Part shown: positions 21,401-30,429 of the stretch, in pieces
How the letters are laid out: each line of letters begins with the position of its first letter
Position numbering within the stretch: the first letter of the stretch is position 1
NCBI RefSeq assembly: GCF_019059575.1
Contig: NW_024881595.1
Span: forward strand, 62,001-126,000
DNA length: 64,000 nt
Direction: 5' to 3'
DNA from: Amphibalanus amphitrite
Lineage: Eukaryota > Arthropoda > Thecostraca > Balanomorpha > Balanidae
Notes under the pieces: model-generated
Told to the model about the DNA's origin: nothing
Seen by the model: the letters and a program-made list of their open reading frames with translations, nothing else
The model's database searches: none
Position numbers and translations under genes: made by a program

Positions 21401-24400
21401 TTCCTCAGGTGGCGTTTCACGGCCAGGCGGTGGCTCTCCAGCGGCCGGACGGCTCGTACAGTCGCTGGATCTGGCTGGGTGATCGAGCCGAGACTGATCT
21501 GCTCATCAGTCACATCACCCGGGCGTTCCAGCGGTGTCGGCTCCGGCCGCTCGTGCCGCAGGTGTACACGTCTGAGGCGCATAGGCACCAGTACCTGCGT
21601 GAGATTGGATATAGGGAGAGAGAGGTGAGCTGAGGAGGGGAGAGGGTGGGAGAGGGAGAGAGCATGGTTGACGCCGTTGGGAGGGAACTCATTTCTGGAA
21701 TCGAGAGACGTGCTACGATAGGGAGAGGAGGGCTTGCATTCGGTGCTGATGTGTATCGACAATCCGGTATTTACTCCTTTTACTCGTTCAACTATTCATG
21801 GCGTTTTAACTCTATTCCTGGCGGGCTACGCCGGGACAAGAAACTGGCGGGGGGGGCCGATTCGGCCCCCCTTCAGATCTCAAAAACTACACATCGCAGC
21901 GACAAACGGCGAACGGCGTTTGATAGGTCGTTTAAAGATCTACAACTTTTACATAAAACATTTTCAGGTCAGGTTAATATTGAGGTCACCAGAGGTCATC
22001 AACGATAGAATGTTTTGGAATTAGTTACCTATATAACTTTTAAACTAAGAAACATAGATACATTAAACCAATACATTTTTTGTTGCTCTCGCCGAGGCGA
22101 TGCGAAATAAGTATGTGATGACATTCACAGGTCAATTTGAAATTTGACCTGAGGTCAAGGTCAGGTCATTCATCAATGAGGTTGTGGGGTATGATCATGC
22201 TGCATACCAAACGACGCGCCTTGACCAGGCGAGCAGTTTGGTACCACTTACAAGTCTTTAGCTCCATCATGTCGTGATTTATTTACAGAAAAACGATTTA
22301 TGACGTCACATGACCTCAGATGACCTTTGCCGGTGCCCCTGTCAATTAGCGGCACCAGGATCATCACCGATGAGATAATCTTCCATAATACTGAAAGAAT
22401 TGGGTGGTTTTGACTCGTTTACACGAAGCAGGAGGCGTTTCAATATTTTCCCATAGGCTTGCAATGTAAAGGTCACGAGTCTGGCCTGACCTCAGGTCAC
22501 AGATATGAAAATTCTGAGATATACAAATTGCACATATTGGTACCCTAACTAAAGCCTGAAGAGAAGAAATTGATCGGTCAAAAACTCTAGCTCTGGCGTG
22601 ATTGCAAACTTTTCTGAGGTAGGGTCACCAAACCGCCTCTGGTGACCTGACCTGAGGTCAGATCAACTCAAAATTTTCAGAAATGTTGCGTAAAAGCCTT
22701 TTAGTAAAAGTCAGAAAATTTGAGCTTCCTAGTTCAAAGCGTTTGGGAGAAATAACCAAAAAACCTCAGGGGGGGGGGGGCTCCTGACTCCTGAGCCCCC
22801 CCCCCCCCGCCAGGAATAGGGTTAATTGAGTACTTTGTACGTTTATTTTTATTTATCGTCTTCCACTAACTCTCCATGACGTGTTTCGCCAGTCTATCGT
22901 TTTGCTCCAATGGCGCTGTTAATCTTGACCTAATCGCGCTCGCTCCGGTAGGCGGAGATTCAGTACGCGTCTCTGGTGTACTTTGAAGACTTTGCAGTGC
23001 CTGGAGAGACACCCAAACTCTCCGACCAGCTCATGTACAAGACGGACGCAGAGCCGCGGTGGAGCGTTGGTCATTTCGTTCTCTGGTCAGTAGCAGACGG
23101 AAGGGTATTGTTATGGTGATTGGGATGTGGTTGGCAGTTGGCACCGTTTTTAAAGTTCGGTAGTATGATTACTCACACAGCTAGACGGTGGGTCCTGGTG
23201 GTGATCAATAGTGTCATGACACGTCGACTTATTGCGAGCTGGAGCCTGGAAGTGGTGTTCGTGTTACTCGTTTCGTTAGCCGCGTAGGTAGAATGTTGTG
23301 GGTGTCGTTTTGGTTTGTTATTTTTTTCCCGCAAATATTGATTCCTTCCAAAAAGTGGCGTGACTTATCGCTGTAATGACGCCCTCCGTTTCTAGCTAGA
23401 CAACTTTCACGCATGGGACGTACCAAGGAAGTGACCAAGCGTTACCAATGGCTTCATGTGCGAGCTGTGACTTAGTCCGTGACCTCCTTCTTGCTTATCG
23501 TTTTCCCCTCCCATCCCACAGGGACACGGACCTGCTGGTGTACCCGTCGGCGGCTGCGGAGCGCGGCGGCGGCGCGCCACTCGACCGCTGGCCGCTGCCC
23601 TCGATGGCCAGCTGCCGACGGCTGACCGAGCTCAGCCGACCCCACCAGCTGCAGCTGGCAGCTCCCGGACGCTGGCTGACGCTGGCAGCGCCGGACGCGG
23701 ATACATGCTCCCGATGGGCGGCCACCGTCCGGGAAATTATCGAACTGAGTGTGAGTGAGAGAACTGGGTCGGAAAGATTATTAAACTCGTTGCTGCCAGG
23801 CTGGGACACGTGGCATACATACTAGAGACATGTTATTTGCTGTTGATTTTGTTGTTATTTGTTGCTAGGAAGCTAAATGTTGACATTTTTCGTGATCTAT
23901 TTTTTGTGCAAGATCATGAGTGTCTGAGTGATGAGTGTCATGAGTGTTGATCGTGAGTTCATGGCACACGCATGAACTCGCCTTACGATCCGGAATGCAT
24001 AAGATTTGTTGCGAGCTTTTTACTGTTTGAAACACTTTTACACTCTTACCACAGTGTCCACTACCGACTAACACACCAGCAGCTCATCTGATACACCCAT
24101 TTATGCCTTCTTTGTCAATCCTGATATCGTTATGTCTGACCGCTCCCCCTATTTCAGGTGCCGTCGCAGCTGCCCAGCCCCCGTCCGCGCTGCTGCGTGC
24201 TCACCGGACGCTCGCTGTACGTCGTCGAAGAGATGGCCTTCACACGCAGTGTGGCGCCCGGGTTCGAGCTGTGCCCGTATGGCCACCTGGTTCAGGCCTG
24301 TGGGTCGCTCAGGGCGCTCGGAGCCGTCAACGCTGACTCGCATGGAACAGTGCATGTGGTGAGGAAGGGTGGTATGAAGTAGATGTGGGAAGCATAATAA

Positions 24401-25946
24401 TAGTGTGGAAGCTGGTTATCTGGTTGGAATCAGGTGCGGCTAGAGATTGTTTTTAATTTGGTTAGGACTTGTCTTAAATGTTTAAAAGTCACATCATCAG
24501 GGCAGTGCTAGTGCTGCTAAGGCAGGGGCGACAAATTAAGTGGATGAATTTATTGACATGTAACCAGACGAGAATCCTTACGTCCTCCATATTGTTGAAA
24601 ATTCTGCTTTGTACCGCGCTTAAATCGCTCGGTGCTATCGATTTTCCGTGACCTCATCCATGCTCTAACTGTGCAGCTGCAGGCTGCTCTGTCCCCGCTT
24701 CCCTGTAACTCCCCGTCCCCGCTTCTCTGGGCAGGAGTTTGACACCGCCGAGGCGGCCGAGTCAATGGGCTCGTGGCGTCTGTACTTTGTCACACTGACT
24801 GAACAGAGGGCCTTCCTGGCGGCTCTGCTCGACACATATCGTAAACGGTGTAAGGTGAGTACTTACGGAACGGCTTGAGAAGGTCTGGTATGGTGTGATA
24901 TTTCATATTGGCACGTGAAGGGAGCAGCGTGTTTGAATAAAATGACGCGCTAACTATTGTTTAGCGTGAATTTTTGGCTGGTGACTTTAATAACTTATTC
25001 TATTTTGTTATTCTGGGCGTTTTTTCTGTTCTTCTCCTGTGTTCTGTGCGTTCCTTTAGTGGTGGGTATTTCCCTACAGAAATCTAACGACCACGCTTTA
25101 ACTCACAAATAGACCTTTCAGAACATTCGATACTCGTAATTAGTGACTCACGTGCTAACCACACCCCATTGCACCCTCCTCGCCATGGACACACACACGA
25201 GTCCTCCCGAGCTGAGCTCTCCGACACTGCCACATGTCTCAACAACACGAGCTCTTATACACTGCCGTATTTCTCAGCACACTGCCATATGCCTCAGCAC
25301 CCTCAATTGCCGAGTGTTTGTTGTCGCGCTCAGAGCGGATCATCCTACTGGGCCAGTCTGAGAGGCTTATGTGCCCGGCGGCTGCGGTCCGTCTGATCCC
25401 CGTCTGATGCCGTCTGGCCGAGCCGCGCTGATCTTGTAGGGCTCATGTCTGAGTCCTGTCTGTGTCTGCCAATTAGGGTGATGGTGTTAGCGTATCAAGC
25501 AACACTACTTATGCCTACTCTTCATATTTTGCTGTTCTATCCTCTCTTTTTATCCATTATTTAACATTGCTTATTTGTCTACGTCGTGATCTTGTGTTCC
25601 CATTTTCATCTATTCGCTTGTTTCGATGGTAAGCCCATCGCATTTTTGAAAGTTGATTTTACACCATGCTAATCATTGTAACATCTGGCTGACACATGAC
25701 CCTCACGACCTGAGTCAGACCACTGTGGCTCTTCATCTGACCCCTAGTTTGGCCTCCTTCTGACCCCTGTGACCTCCGACACATGACCTTTGGCTATCCC
25801 CTGTGACCTCTGCCCTCTGACCTCTATCGTCTGTTGTCCGACAGAGGGAGCTGACCGTTGGCCAGATCTCCCACCACATGAGGGAGGTCTGTCTCAGCGG
25901 ATCACGCTACGTCAGAACGCGCTGGGACGGCCTGGTCGACACGTGA
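12359..25946 (+). CDS. PLEKHM2: PLEKHM2 (SKIP) orthologue, RUN and PH domain lysosomal adaptor, 1221 aa
   Basis: Twelve coding exons: 12359-12421, 12793-12982, 17188-17381, 17598-17669, 18034-19917, 20152-20412, 21409-21624, 22952-23085, 23522-23750, 24158-24358, 24735-24854 and 25845-25946. All junctions are GT/AG and all phases agree; the total is 3666 nt including TGA. The RUN domain (about residues 20-165) contains LGYWPFVKEFTH and SRAWLLLALSEGTLEFY, aligning with human SKIP. The C-terminal third (about 785-1215) aligns through the conserved LLVLTSYRLLLL-type module and the PH domain to the end. Known of the family: it binds Arl8-GTP on lysosomes and links to kinesin-1. The middle is a Ser/Pro/Thr-rich disordered stretch, about 200 residues longer than human overall. 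I see no tryptophan-acidic kinesin light chain motif of the WD/WE type. Confidence 0.93.
12793..12982 (+). CDS. PLEKHM2: PLEKHM2 coding exon 2 (RUN domain)
   Basis: Acceptor TACTTTCAG, donor GTAAGT. Encodes VKICSKPLGPEEVHYFLTSM and on through GLKNEKLGYWPFVKEFTHKA to VTGPGK; ends phase 1. This is the first half of the RUN domain. Confidence 0.93.
13085..15915 (-). mobile_element. CR1/L2-type non-LTR retrotransposon in PLEKHM2 intron 2
   Basis: Inserted antisense to PLEKHM2. The 5' end is truncated within the endonuclease: the first ATG falls after the usual N-terminal part of the nuclease, and upstream in-frame codons soon hit a stop in flanking DNA. The 3' UTR is short and ends in a pentamer tract, (GTAAG)n on the element strand (13091-13116), typical of CR1/L2 elements, which use short tandem repeats instead of poly-A. 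Confidence 0.85.
13193..15898 (-). CDS. LINE ORF2: AP-endonuclease and reverse transcriptase, 901 aa, intact after truncation
   Basis: The endonuclease part has GDFN at 105-108 and SDH at 181-183. The linker is followed by the RT with GRIVPIFKKG (455-463), NYRPVSLTS (470-478), DFQKAFDSVPH (542-552), GVPQGSVLGPLLF (598-610) and the catalytic FADD at 628-631. The C-terminal tail (GVQVDDELKF ... YKSLVRPHLEYGNLVWGP) is standard for the Jockey/CR1/L2 group. The missing piece is the first 30 or so nuclease residues. No stop or frameshift over 2.7 kb means a recent insertion. Clade is inferred from ORF layout and the 3' tail. Confidence 0.92.
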   Translation of the reverse strand: MALLSLPGYNLFTNFDPNESHLGSKGTRGVCIYVIDSIHATEVTFTRPALTEHLWINIYLKGNDRLIMGCVYRSPSQDPKQSIDELAGLFQSVIDSKPSHVLICGDFNIPQINWALNFCAAPESHYAHKFLGSIHDCLLFQHVLAPTRYREGESPSLLDLLFTNEEGMLSSLEYLPGLGKSDHIVMRFNLKCYSTRSENVQERLNFHRANFGQLQEMIAEANWECLASLDIEAGYQYFRNSLTSFVTATVPTARSSKSRKNIYMTSHALRLRKEKHSLWRTYTSTKDPLDLARFRVCRNKLRVLTRKLRRDFETQLATDLKENPKAFWRYTNSRLKTKTGIGDLRNGSGDLMSDDKAKADILNAQFGSVFTQERLADIPTLASASTTPEVTDIRITPEAIEQKLQALNPSSAPGPDNIHPKVLREARRALSRPLSLLFRRSLDLGMVPRDWTLGRIVPIFKKGNRQDPGNYRPVSLTSVVCKILESLIRDTIYQHFSENHLWADCQHGFRPKRSCSTQLVKVLDDWSRALENHKPVDVMYLDFQKAFDSVPHQRLLYKLRSHGVSGKLITWIGAFLRARRQQVVINGQSSDWSEVVSGVPQGSVLGPLLFLIFINDMPEVVGSSLTMFADDTKLYSTVASTLAASSLQSDLEALVNWADAWQLPFNEAKCKVMHLGRNNPAKQYVMRDSEMSVVRVEKDLGVQVDDELKFRQHASAAVAKANQILAVIRRSFVLINECTLPLLYKSLVRPHLEYGNLVWGPFNRADQKLVERVQRRATRMVANLRHLPYQERLRALKLPSLYYRRKRGDMIFTYQMFHGGVDVEVTDLFCPATGAVTRGHPHKLRKPEAVSRLRRAAFAVRAVNDWNGLPAQVVSAPTVDSFKARLDAHWGHHWYHIPDTD
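16417..16446. repeat. (CTGAC)n pentamer tract
   Basis: About six copies of CTGAC in PLEKHM2 intron 2. The pentamer overlaps the TGACCT motif that recurs across the window. The tract could be a decayed LINE 3' tail. Confidence 0.8.
17188..17381 (+). CDS. PLEKHM2: PLEKHM2 coding exon 3 (RUN domain)
   Basis: Acceptor CCCCCCAG, donor GTCAGT. Completes Ser and encodes RAWLLLALSEGTLEFYFTSF through ELMAVQFSTVLRP. RSRAWLYLALNENSLESYL is the human SKIP counterpart. Ends phase 0. Confidence 0.93.
17598..17669 (+). CDS. PLEKHM2: PLEKHM2 coding exon 4
   Basis: Acceptor TATTACAG, donor GTAAGT, 24 codons: EEYDLDKHVCPPPNASEDGE then FVSW. The Asp-rich start matches the end of the SKIP RUN domain (ELDLDAPYLD region). 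Too short to stand out as an open frame. Confidence 0.88.
18034..19917 (+). CDS. PLEKHM2: PLEKHM2 coding exon 5 (long disordered linker)
   Basis: Acceptor CCTTCCCAG, donor GTGAGT; 628 codons in phase 0, the largest exon. Composition is Ser, Pro, Thr, Glu and Arg-rich, with an Arg/Ser tract near the start and an internal imperfect repeat of the type GNPGTPTGRS / NENPGTPAGCS (about 18655-18770). The last 40 codons (ALVEIDHCKAVQLMVSFFEG) re-enter conserved SKIP sequence. The frame stays open past the donor to 19974, but the junction to exon 6 restores homology. Confidence 0.9.
20152..20412 (+). CDS. PLEKHM2: PLEKHM2 coding exon 6
   Basis: Acceptor CTCTGCGCAG, donor GTGAGA, 87 codons, phase 0. 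Encodes GFKVLFGDHHAMRTCLLVLT SYRLLLLRLS in continuation, then an Arg-rich insert and ESCPYLQDAAFQYCSIASIK. It corresponds to the SKIP block YVLLTDCYVYLLRKG to YNELDYVSV. Confidence 0.9.
21190..21226. repeat. (TTTA)n microsatellite
   Basis: Nine tetramer copies with one TTTG interruption, in PLEKHM2 intron 6. Confidence 0.9.
21409..21624 (+). CDS. PLEKHM2: PLEKHM2 coding exon 7
   Basis: Acceptor CATTCCTCAG, donor GTGAGC, 72 codons, phase 0. VAFHGQAVALQRPDGSYSRW, then DRAETDLLISHITRAFQRC. Matches the SKIP segment that follows the first PH-like fold (LLDTADVALAEFFLASLKSA). Confidence 0.9.
21810..22821 (+). mobile_element. Hairpin-ended, TTAA-flanked MITE, copy 1 (PLEKHM2 intron 7)
   Basis: TTAA at 21806-21809 and 22822-22825 brackets termini CTCTATTCCTGGCGGG and, inverted, CCCTATTCCTGGCGGG (15 of 16). 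Just inside each end is a G-tract/C-tract hairpin (GGGGGGGCCGATTCGGCCCCCC on the left in two short arms; G12..C13 on the right). The interior is rich in AGGTCA/TGACCT. There is no ORF. TTAA target plus CC(C)-starting inverted repeats points to a piggyBac-type element. Its left interior (CAGATCTCAAAAAC, then GCGACAAACGGCGAACGG) is shared with copy 3. Confidence 0.75.
22952..23085 (+). CDS. PLEKHM2: PLEKHM2 coding exon 8
   Basis: Acceptor CTCCGGTAG, donor GTCAGT, ends phase 2. AEIQYASLVYFEDFAVPGE through AEPRWSVGHFVLW. Corresponds to VRFYGLVHWEDP and the start of the SKIP PH domain. Confidence 0.9.
23522..23750 (+). CDS. PLEKHM2: PLEKHM2 coding exon 9 (PH domain)
   Basis: Acceptor CATCCCACAG, donor GTGAGT. 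Completes Trp, then DTDLLVYPSAAAERGGG through DADTCSRWAATVREIIELS. The CSRW..VREI helix, with its tryptophan, is the canonical C-terminal PH-domain helix. Confidence 0.92.
24158..24358 (+). CDS. PLEKHM2: PLEKHM2 coding exon 10
   Basis: Acceptor CCTATTTCAG, donor GTGAGG, 67 codons, phase 0. Encodes SPRPRCCVLTGRSLYVVEEM through SLRALGAVNADSHGTVHV, matching SKIP ...CCLVLTDDRLFTCHED and GTAKLGDISAVS. Confidence 0.92.
24735..24854 (+). CDS. PLEKHM2: PLEKHM2 coding exon 11
   Basis: Acceptor TGGGCAG, donor GTGAGT, 40 codons. EFDTAEAAESMGSWRLYFVT then EQRAFLAALLDTYRKRCK, equal to SKIP ...WVIYLSCTSELDRLLSALNSGWK. Confidence 0.92.
25690..25843. repeat. TGACC-rich intron tract before PLEKHM2 exon 12
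   Basis: Degenerate CTGACCYCTG/GTGACCTC units repeat right up to the exon 12 acceptor, so the repeat itself supplies the pyrimidine tract. Confidence 0.6.
25845..25946 (+). CDS. PLEKHM2: PLEKHM2 coding exon 12 (C-terminus)
   Basis: Acceptor TTGTCCGACAG, 33 codons and TGA. RELTVGQISHHMREVCLSGS then RYVRTRWDGLVDT. The family ends at a comparable point. Confidence 0.82.
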   Translation, partial: RELTVGQISHHMREVCLSGSRYVRTRWDGLVDT

Positions 25947-27032
25947 GCACGTGCGCCACGTGCAGACACGCGGTGGACGTCACCCTCAGACAGGAGATGC
26001 GGGCTCTGGTGACGTACTTTCAGTGAGCTGCGTAGTTTTGTAGTGCCAGTCGCGCATGAAGCGAGTCCGCGAGATGTGTTTCCGCCAGGGATTGTGATGA
26101 GCCTTATGATAAGGTGCGATTTGTGACAAGAGTGTAGCGCCAAAAGGACATCTATTTTGTGAGGTTCAGTTCTGATGGACTGCGTATCAAGTTACAGGTC
26201 ATGAGCTTGGAACCATCTCACGTATCATATAGTCGACCAATGCAACTGAGTGTAACCATGAATTGGGCGAAGGAGTCAGGTTGGATGGAGGTGTAGATAG
26301 TCGCTGCCTTAGCTTTGCGTCGGATGTCTAGGATTGCCGCGCTGCCTTAGCTTTGTAGAGCTTGAGGGGGCTTGCGACAAGACTACCGACCCTGAACGAG
26401 CTTTGCTGACGTCGACATGATGTTGGAGGATGTGTGCCTATTTTTTGAAGGCATTCACCATGCAAGGCATTTGGGGTTGACCCGTGGCTCTACCGACGGC
26501 CAAAGTGGTCTGGTGGTTCACCTGATTCAGTCGGCAGTTGGGGAACCTTTTATAGTCATGTCCGCCCCACTATCAGCGCGGGGCTGTGTGCACACTGCAG
26601 AGCAGTTGTGCCGGAAGCGAGTTGTGCTACAGCACAGGCTGCTGTGCTGCTGGGCTGTAACACAGTCAAATACGTGATTGGGATAGTATTGCTGCTTCAG
26701 TTAGGTTGCCTCCCTTGCTGCAGCCACAGATATAATCACTGAAGCTTACCTAGTCTACCTGTAGAAGCTGACACGTCAGATGTAGGTACCCTACTTTGGT
26801 AATTGATCTAACTTATCGATATTTTTTGTCGTTTAGTATTTTCGTATGCGTCTGTGCTGGTGTATTTATCCTTACTAGCCTTGTTTTCGATTTGCCGCGC
26901 ACCCACTAATTAGTTCCTCATACCATACTCGTCGAGTAGCGTGCACTCTATTTATGACAGTTGCCCGGCCAATTATAGTCCGTTACGGACTTAAATCGGC
27001 TGGACTACCACTATTTACTCTGATTGAACAAT
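25947..27032 (+). other. Probable PLEKHM2 3' UTR and flanking DNA, no other gene
   Basis: Follows the TGA at 25944-25946. No coding signal. The first AATAAA-type signals (about 27267-27274) fall inside the next inverted-repeat element, so the transcript may be polyadenylated within that element. Motif TATAGTCCGTTACGGACT at about 26974 resembles the end of the neighbouring MITE. Confidence 0.4.
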
Positions 27033-27456
27033 TATAGTTCGTTTTTTTTAAGTTTGACCCTCACTGTAAACGTCTTTTTGAACATAGCACGAGAATTGCT
27101 AGCTGAATTACTGAGAAAACTGGTTGGCGCACACTGATTTAATCAGATTTCACAGACGATCAATTTCATCAAATTTATTTACTATTTCACAGACTCGTAA
27201 ATCGTATCTGCCAATACCTACAGCCTCACAGGGATAGACGACTTCTCAGGACTTATGTCTGAACTAATAAATAAATTGCACGGCGTTTAACATAACGTTA
27301 AATCGTCGATGTTCAAAACTTATTTTTGAAAATATTATTCATATCTACAATACAATGTGCGCTTACCAGTTTTCTCAGTAATTCAGCTAGCAATTCTCGT
27401 GCTGTGTTCAAAGAGACGTTTACAGTGAGGGGCAAACTTAAGAAAAACGGACTATA
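27033..27456. mobile_element. Inverted-repeat MITE with about 100-bp arms
   Basis: The left arm 27033-27136 and right arm 27353-27456 are near-identical inverted copies (for example CACGAGAATTGCTAGCTGAA and its complement). They start TATAGTYCGTTTTT, giving a TA dinucleotide at each border, as expected for Tc1/mariner-type insertion. The loop of about 216 bp is AT-rich and includes AATAAATAAA. No ORF. Confidence 0.75.
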
Positions 27457-28617
27457 GTACCTATTGAAATAGTCATGAGGTGTTTCTACACACAATGACA
27501 AGTTACCTGTTCATGTTGATTCCTGTTCCGAGCTTTTTAGTCCCTATTTATGTTACGATTTATCGTTCAGCTATTTGTCTTCGGTCTGTTTTACCACTTG
27601 TTATTTATCATGCACGTTGCACATGGTGGTAATCTGCTTGGGTCCTGTGAGTCTGCTGTTTTGTTTAACCATCTCATCTTAAGGTGAGGCAGATAAGCGA
27701 GTACATATGTGATAAGAATGTGTTGCACAATTTATAGGCGAGCACTTACGTTATTATATGCTTCCAGAAGGCTTTGAGGGAGGGCGGGGCGATGTCAAGT
27801 CTCTCGTTTTGCGCTTCTTGGGATACGTTTAACGGGCTGCGCCTAGGCTTTATCATAGCGATCTTGATATTGTAATTCATTACAGTTTCTAATGGCATTT
27901 AACTTGTGAATGTAACACCATTTATTGCTTAATTCCTAGTGAATGAACCCACGTAAACTACTTGCAGATAGAAAATGTATGTCAGAGTTGGAACTTTCCA
28001 CTTCAAATTATTTTGCCCCGTGTAACTATTTACTTTTTTATATAGGAAAGAGAATACCATCAAATGATATTTTGGTCTGTGAAAACAGATAATCTACCAG
28101 CTTTTGAAGCTGTGCTACCGGTGTTCGAAGGGTCTTTCATTAAATCCATCGAAGTGTGCTGAGCTGTTTAAGAGGCATTTTGCAGTAGTTTGGTTCCTAA
28201 AAGATATTTCGTCGATTATTTGCTAGCATAAATGTTTCAAAATGCCCATGGATTTTATCAGTTGTCGCTTGAGGGAAAACTACGGTCAATACCCGATGTC
28301 CGGTTGTCATACCTGTTGAGTTGTTTTCGTTGTCGGCTGAGGCGACTTGTTTTTGACGTCTGTGTTGCCGATTCTTTTCTGAATAGTTTGACGTTAATGT
28401 ATCATCTACCGTGGGCTGAAAAAAGCATACAGCCTGTGCTTTTTCCTGGCATCTGCCCGACATGCCTAGCGATTGTGATGCTCCCACCCCGTATAAAGAT
28501 AGGTTTAATCAAATCATGGGCGCTACATAAACCATTTCCGGGCAGACATACCTAATCCGCCAGCCGCCCACACCATATAGTTTTATGAACACCAGAAACC
28601 GAACGAGGCTGCTTTAA
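27457..28617. other. AT-rich spacer, nothing recognised
   Basis: No open frame with family resemblance, no tandem repeat and no exon-like signals on either strand. Confidence 0.5.
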
Positions 28618-29800
28618 CCCGCGCCCCACTGGGGGGGGGGGCTATTCATAGCCCCCTCCCGTTTTTCTGCAATAACTTCCAAACCGCTTGACGTATCGAC
28701 GCCAAACTTTCAGTACCTTAGGCTGCATCAATTTGACACCTTGTGTCAAAATTTGAACTTCGTAACTGCTATAGGTCGGCCGGAAATGACGTCAGAGTGA
28801 CGTCATGTTCGGCCGATTTCGACGCAAAACATTGAACCACGGAAATCGCTCCCAAGAGCTCAGTTTTTAAGCTAGATCCAATTTCTTTGCATGAGAGGAC
28901 TCAAAATAGACTGCGCTATCAAACTGCTATCTCGAATTTTCGAAATTTTGAAAATTTGGAAAATTTAATATAATAAAATCCAAAATTTATATTTTTACAT
29001 TTTTATCAAAAAGTTTTTGACTTTTCGAAAAAAAACGGAATATATGTGATAGAACGCATTATTATGACTAACTCTAGCAAGTTTTAGCTAAATATCTTCA
29101 AAAATGGCCAAGTTTTACGCATTATTGCAAAAAAATTCACAATTATTAATTTTTCAAATCAATTTTTCAGCACGTATTTGACATCATACGCCAATATAAA
29201 TAGCACCATCGTGTTCCTGAGCTCAAACTGCATCTAACAAACACCTTTTTTTGTTGAAAAATTTTAACTTCAAAATTTGACCTTTTTGACCTGAAAGTGA
29301 CCTGACCTAAGCTAAATTCGACTCAAAATGACCTCGAATGACACAGATGACATCAAATTCGAAATATCTGACCTAAATGGACCATAAAACATGTGTCACG
29401 TGACCGACGCATGATATAATATTTTCGTGACCTGTGATGACCTGACCTTGACCTGAAAATCAAATTACAAGTTTGGTACCCTCAGGGTAACTAGAGCATC
29501 TGTTCCCGAGTGTGTGATCCAAAAATGAGCCTGATCTGACTTGTAAGACGGCGGCCAGAGCCCAAAATGTGAACAAGCCAAAATGCTGATAGTTTTTACT
29601 TTGACCTGACCTGTGACATCATCGGTGACCTCGAGGTCAATCAAATTAGGTTTCGTTCGACAGTTTTTCCGGGGCTATCATACGCCGTTTGAATTTTGAC
29701 GATCGGCTCAGTAGTTTCGGAGTTAGGAGGGGGGGGGGCTATGAATAGCCCCCCCCCCCCCAGTAGGGCGTGTTATACGCAGACCCCAGTGGGGCGCGGC
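28618..29800 (-). mobile_element. Hairpin-ended MITE, copy 2 (inverted)
   Basis: TTAA precedes CCCGCGCCCCACTGGGG on the left; the right end reads the complement, with TTTC in place of TTAA. Each end carries a hairpin, G-tract GCTATTCATAGC C-tract, and the two loops are exact complements. The right end has the longer form (GCGCCCCACTGGGGTCTGC), equal to the left end of copy 3, so this copy is inverted. Length 1183 bp against 1184 bp for copy 3. Interior shares CTATCACATATATTCCG (complement) with copy 3 and has many TGACCT motifs at 29280-29640. Confidence 0.78.
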
Positions 29801-30277
29801 TTTCAGGATTGTTCTCGTGTTTCGTCTGCGTTATGTGGCTGATGTCTAGGTGGGCAATGCTTGGGAATTTAACAGACACATGCATGCCTGGCATGCCTGT
29901 GCTTCCTTTCCTTGCAGTTGTTTTGTGTTGCAGAGTGTGGATATAATCGATGCGTTGTACGGTATTTTTGTATGTATTAGTCTAATACAATATATGCGAA
30001 AGTGATAAGTTTGTTTTTCCTGAATTGTTATGAAAGCGGAGTGTTATGGTGCTGTTGAATGTATGCGTTATAAAATTTGGCGTCTGCCGTCTGGGTATTA
30101 CGTGTATGACGAAAAAATGCTATTTTCGCTGACCCGTGCTTTTTATCCAGGTGTCATGCTTGACTGCAAACTGGTATGTTAATATAACTAATCAGAGACT
30201 ACATTGCGCAGCAGAGGCAGGAAAATATGATGATATATTAATCAAGTGACGCTCTTATACAAGTTTTTTTTTTTGTT

Positions 30278-30349
30278 GTTAGGCCCTTTCGGTCCAATGT
30301 GACCATTTCAGAGCCGGGAGGATGATAGGATATATAGGGGGAGACATTG
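30278..30349 (-). mobile_element. 3' end of a poly-A-tailed retroelement, copy 2
   Basis: Reverse-oriented match to 4322-4390. Its A tail is the T11 tract at 30264-30274. Sequence on the 5' side of the element (30350-30430) does not match copy 1, so at least one copy is truncated. Confidence 0.6.
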
Positions 30350-30429
30350 GTCTGGGCACTGGGCAGGCACCCTAGTGAGTCGCCGGGGCTGAGCCCGTCC
30401 AGAGGACAGGCCACCCAGCCCCAAGGCAC

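Noticed and set aside
21646..22024. Open frames through the left end of the hairpin element
   Set aside because: They cross the element border and lack homology.
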